From assembly GCA_029891345.1 (NCBI GenBank), contig CM056997.1:214311212-214375211 (forward strand): a stretch of 64,000 nucleotides of DNA. Direction: 5' to 3'. Below the pieces are notes generated by a model. That model made no database searches. It saw nothing but the letters and a program-made list of their open reading frames with translations, and was not told the origin of the DNA. How positions within the stretch are numbered: the stretch's first letter is position 1; each line of letters begins with the position of its first letter. This document shows positions 61,600-64,000 of the stretch, in pieces. Source of the DNA: Dryococelus australis (Eukaryota > Arthropoda > Insecta > Phasmatodea > Phasmatidae). The position numbers were made by a program, and so were the translations under genes.

Positions 61600-62160
61600 A
61601 TTAATACATTTGCTGTCTTGATCGACAATTGTAACAACTATTTCGCCACACGATTCACTATTACTGGAAGATATATCAGTGTATTAGGTTTTTAAATTAT
61701 TTTATATCCTTGTGCCACAGCCCATACGAATCCATGTAATATATATGTCAGTTTTCCATTCAAATATGAACTGTCTACAATATTAACAACTATGCGACAT
61801 TAATTTACCGATAATATATTACCTGTTTTGAAGATTCATGGAATTAATTAGCTGGATATACTCTCAGTTGAGCACCCAATATATTTGGAATTGAATTGCC
61901 TTCCGAGAAATCGATATTGACGTTACTATACTTAGCACTAGTTAACGTATTTGGATTTCCACGTAATCGAAAATGTATGTACATCTTCAGGTGATGCCAC
62001 TTTAATGAATGTTTCAAGGTCTTCCAACTCATGAGATTCTACCGTTATCACTATATTGTAGGTTTTCCCCAATATTAGCTGCAAATAATTTGTTATGCAT
62101 ATCAATGTTTGGTATGCTGTTGTAAGTAATGAATTCCATTAGACTTATTTGCTATTCTCC
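61600..62160 (-). pseudogene. Capsid-cassette partner protein of Polinton/adintovirus-like element, broken
   Basis: I recognise this as the conserved protein that usually lies next to the capsid protein in these insect elements; its role (minor capsid or vertex component) is inferred, not established. Pieces in order on the minus strand are MEFITYNSIPNIDMHNK (from about 62140), IVITVESHELEDLETFIK in a second frame, then the open segment 62032-61844 with the hallmark VNIDFSEGNSIPNILGAQLR. After a stop, GYKII and LIYLPVIVNRVA appear in one frame and EIVVTIVDQDSK in another, ending near 61600. At least three frame changes and several stops show long decay. It follows the protease in the same direction. 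Confidence 0.7.
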
Positions 62161-62261
62161 ATCTAACTCCAATACAGGGAAATATACCACAGGCAATTGC
62201 TATGAATTTCCACTTAATATCAACATAATTGACATATTGCTAATATTTTTTACTCTTATAA

Positions 62262-62760
62262 TTACTTATATACCGTATTTCTAACCAAAAAATGTAAACA
62301 TGAATATCCGCAATTGATTTTATTTAGTAATTAGACCATTTTGTAATTATATCTTAATTACATGTTTTTTAAATAATTAAGTATTTCAATTGGAGGACTA
62401 AATTGCCGAAAACTGTCGTAATACAATGATTGATTTACGTTTTTAATTAATGCAAACCAATGTATTCCTTCGTTTTGTTTTGAATCTAAATTAACAAACA
62501 TACATTCACGAAGATTTGGTTTCTTTGGTAAATCATTTCTCATATACACACTTCGGAAATAGGGAATATCCAGGTTCTTAACAAATACACTAAGAGCTTT
62601 GTTTGCTAATGCTAGTTTTGGAAGACTATTTAGGACTTTCTGGATGTTTTCCACATTTTGAGTTTTTTCGACCTTGTCCAACAAGGTTTCAAATACGTTC
62701 CTTTACATTTTGATTTAACTGCTTTACTAATTGTCGAAACCCCTCCGAGGATTGATCCAA
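62262..62760 (-). pseudogene. Adenain-like (C5) cysteine protease, two in-frame stops
   Basis: Proteases of this family cleave capsid precursors during virion maturation. The longest open part (62684-62358) reads IPYFRSVYMRNDLPKKP, then NEGIHWFALIK (His75) and LYYDSFRQFSPP (Asp90), the spacing expected of the catalytic His and acidic residue. Stops follow at 62358-62360 and 62331-62333. In the same frame beyond them is INCGYSCLHFL, whose first Cys (codon 62310-62312, residue 125) matches the catalytic cysteine, and the frame ends at 62262. Upstream, 62685-62760 holds GSSEGFRQLVKQLNQNVKE in another frame, probably an N-terminal extension or the end of the neighbouring gene. All three catalytic positions are recognisable, so the gene was once complete, but the stops separate the nucleophile from the rest. 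It sits between the PLA2-like gene and the capsid cassette, as is usual for such elements. Confidence 0.88.
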
Positions 62761-62762
62761 GA

Positions 62763-63118
62763 TCATGGAATGAGTCCTATTTTCTTTGTTTTTCTTTTAG
62801 TTTCACATTTTAGGCCCATGCCTCTATTTACATTCGAGCGCATAACTGTGTCAACAGCCCAAGCTCCAATCTTTTCACCTGTAGATGTAGATGGATTCTC
62901 CCTTATATTTGCTGCTTTATTGGCTAGAATTGTATCTGGTATATGTCTTTCTTTCAAATTGTTATTTCGATCGTAAACTATATTGTGTTATTTACATGCA
63001 TTATCCAAAGAGTTTATTCCTTGATCATTTGGGGTCAAACTTCTGCAAGTTTAGTACCTGGTCCGCAATAATTGTATTTCGGTAAATGCAATTCAAATGG
63101 TAATTTATTAATCAATGT
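62763..63118 (-). pseudogene. Parvovirus VP1-like phospholipase A2 domain protein, broken
   Basis: PLA2 domains of this type occur in parvovirus VP1 and in some adintovirus-like elements, where they help the particle cross membranes. Reading leftward on the minus strand, the calcium-loop motif YCGPGT lies at 63053-63070, preceded by PFELHLPKYN. A frameshift follows, then GINSLDNACK and, after an in-frame stop at 62988-62990, HNIVYDRNNNLKERH. The family normally has a Glu-His-Asp stretch here: the Glu codon is now a stop, the His remains (62985-62987) and the Asp is Asn. The tail ends in WAVDTVMRSNVNRGMGLK, which fits the usual lysine-rich end. The gene lies immediately upstream of the protease in the same direction. 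One stop, one frameshift and loss of the catalytic Asp make it nonfunctional. The domain call rests on the two motifs in correct order and spacing. Confidence 0.82.
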
Positions 63119-63119
63119 A

Positions 63120-63430
63120 TTCAATACACCACATCCTTTTTTGATATGTTTAGTATATGTCATTGTTTTCAACTAAAGGCGAACCTCTACATAGACCAAA
63201 ATTTACAATTTTATGTTAGTATGTTACAATTGTTTTACATTACTACATTACAGCAATACATTATAATATGTTACATTATGTTATGTTATGTCATTACATT
63301 ACAATATGTTACATTATTACGTTATGATACATTGCAATAAATTAAATAAGTACGTTACAATATGGTGCAATATGATACACTAGTATGTTGCGATACATTA
63401 CAATATGTTAAGTTAGTATGTTATGATACC
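63120..63430. repeat. Degenerate TTACATTA/TATGTTA tract between divergent viral genes
   Basis: Irregular repetition of short ATGTTACA-like words lies between the plus-strand ATPase and the minus-strand PLA2/protease cassette. Position suggests the former divergent promoter region. No TATA box can be singled out because the tract is almost all A/T. Confidence 0.6.
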
Positions 63431-63453
63431 TTATACTGTCTATTTGTGAAGGA

Positions 63454-64000
63454 ATGAATGTTATAAAACAATATAATTGTAAATTGGTAATTGTAAATAT
63501 GAAAGAAAAAGTAATTGAACAGAAACATGATATTCTTTTACCATCAAATATATGTTGTATAATAAGCTGTCCTTCTTCATGTGGAAAAACTTGTGTTATT
63601 ATGTCGCTGTTGGAGCATCCGAATGGACTTAAATTTGAAAACCTATATGTGTTTTCTAAAACAATACAACAAGAGAAATATAAACGATTTGCGAGCATTT
63701 TGTCGTAATTTAAAGGAATGCGATATTTCCTTTTACAAATAAGGATGATATAGTGCCTCCGAATGAATTATTTATTTATTTTTGACGATGTTTGGTGTGA
63801 ATGGTGAGGTGAAATACCTTAATATTTCAGTTTTGTCCGACATTCAAAAGTTGATTGTTTTTATCTATTGCATTGTTGCGCACATATATCAAAACATAAT
63901 TTGCATGATAATGTAAATATGGAAGTAGCGTTTAAAATGTATGATATGAATCTGCAACATATTTACAATGATCAAGTTTTAGGCGATATAACATTTACAA
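63454..64000 (+). pseudogene. Virion DNA-packaging ATPase (FtsK/HerA/A32-like), broken, runs off window
   Basis: A viral ATPase of this family pumps the genome into preformed capsids. The first open segment (63454-63708, 84 codons) carries a Walker A motif CPSSCGKT at residues 39-46; the lysine codon is 63586-63588. The first glycine normally expected in the loop is a cysteine. A Walker B motif IFDDV starts at 63778, in the same frame but after stops at 63706-63708 and near 63751. Part of the segment between them (DIVPPNEL) is in another frame, so there are frameshifts as well. From 63838 the original frame reads DCFYLLHCCAH and DMNLQHIYND, which I recognise as the C-terminal half of packaging ATPases of insect Polinton/adintovirus-type elements. 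It is divergently oriented to the protease/capsid genes on its left. The gene is inactive as it stands and its end lies beyond the window. Family call is from motif order; certainty is high for ATPase, moderate for the exact virus group. Confidence 0.85.

Overview
The window looks like intergenic or accessory DNA from a large, AT-rich, repeat-dense animal genome, most likely an insect. That is an inference from the mix of long (TA)n tracts, tRNA-derived SINEs, BEL/Pao and Ty3/gypsy retrotransposons, TIR-bearing MITEs and an integrated DNA-virus-like gene cluster of a kind common in insects. I found no complete, confidently recognisable host gene. Almost all recognisable coding sequence belongs to mobile or virus-derived elements and is broken.

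Layout. 1-22 kb: a gypsy-type solo LTR (about 531-1260), SINEs, a TIR element (7738-8246), a 47-bp minisatellite (4754-5129), an array rich in TCAAGGTCA-type motifs (14060-14935), a 54-bp minisatellite open on both strands (16062-16439) and a 38-bp array resembling the A-box half of a tRNA (17704-17871). 22.6-24.5 kb: a minus-strand Ty3/gypsy remnant with its 3' LTR, integrase and part of the reverse transcriptase. 24.8-28.1 kb: a plus-strand BEL/Pao pol remnant with protease, RT, RNase H and integrase parts, followed 18 bp later by a hAT-like TIR element. 29059-29804: a well-defined solo LTR with matching 9-bp ends. 30-57 kb: solo LTRs, more SINEs, four copies of a MITE family, diverged tandem duplications and microsatellites.

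57.2-64 kb is the most interesting part: a decayed viral cluster of the Polinton/Maverick-adintovirus type that runs off the right edge. From right to left it contains a packaging ATPase (plus strand), then on the minus strand a parvovirus-VP1-like phospholipase A2 domain, an adenovirus-type cysteine protease, a partner protein of the capsid cassette, a double-jelly-roll-type major capsid protein, a short unassigned ORF, and a 355-residue protein made of APQ repeats preceded by a zinc-finger-like remnant. The first five carry in-frame stops, frameshifts or both, so this is a fossil rather than an active virus. The APQ-repeat ORF is the only long intact frame in the region.

The genes of the viral cluster would have worked together in virion assembly: ATPase for packaging, protease for maturation, capsid protein for the shell, and PLA2 for membrane passage. 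Family calls are from pattern recognition alone; no database search was run.
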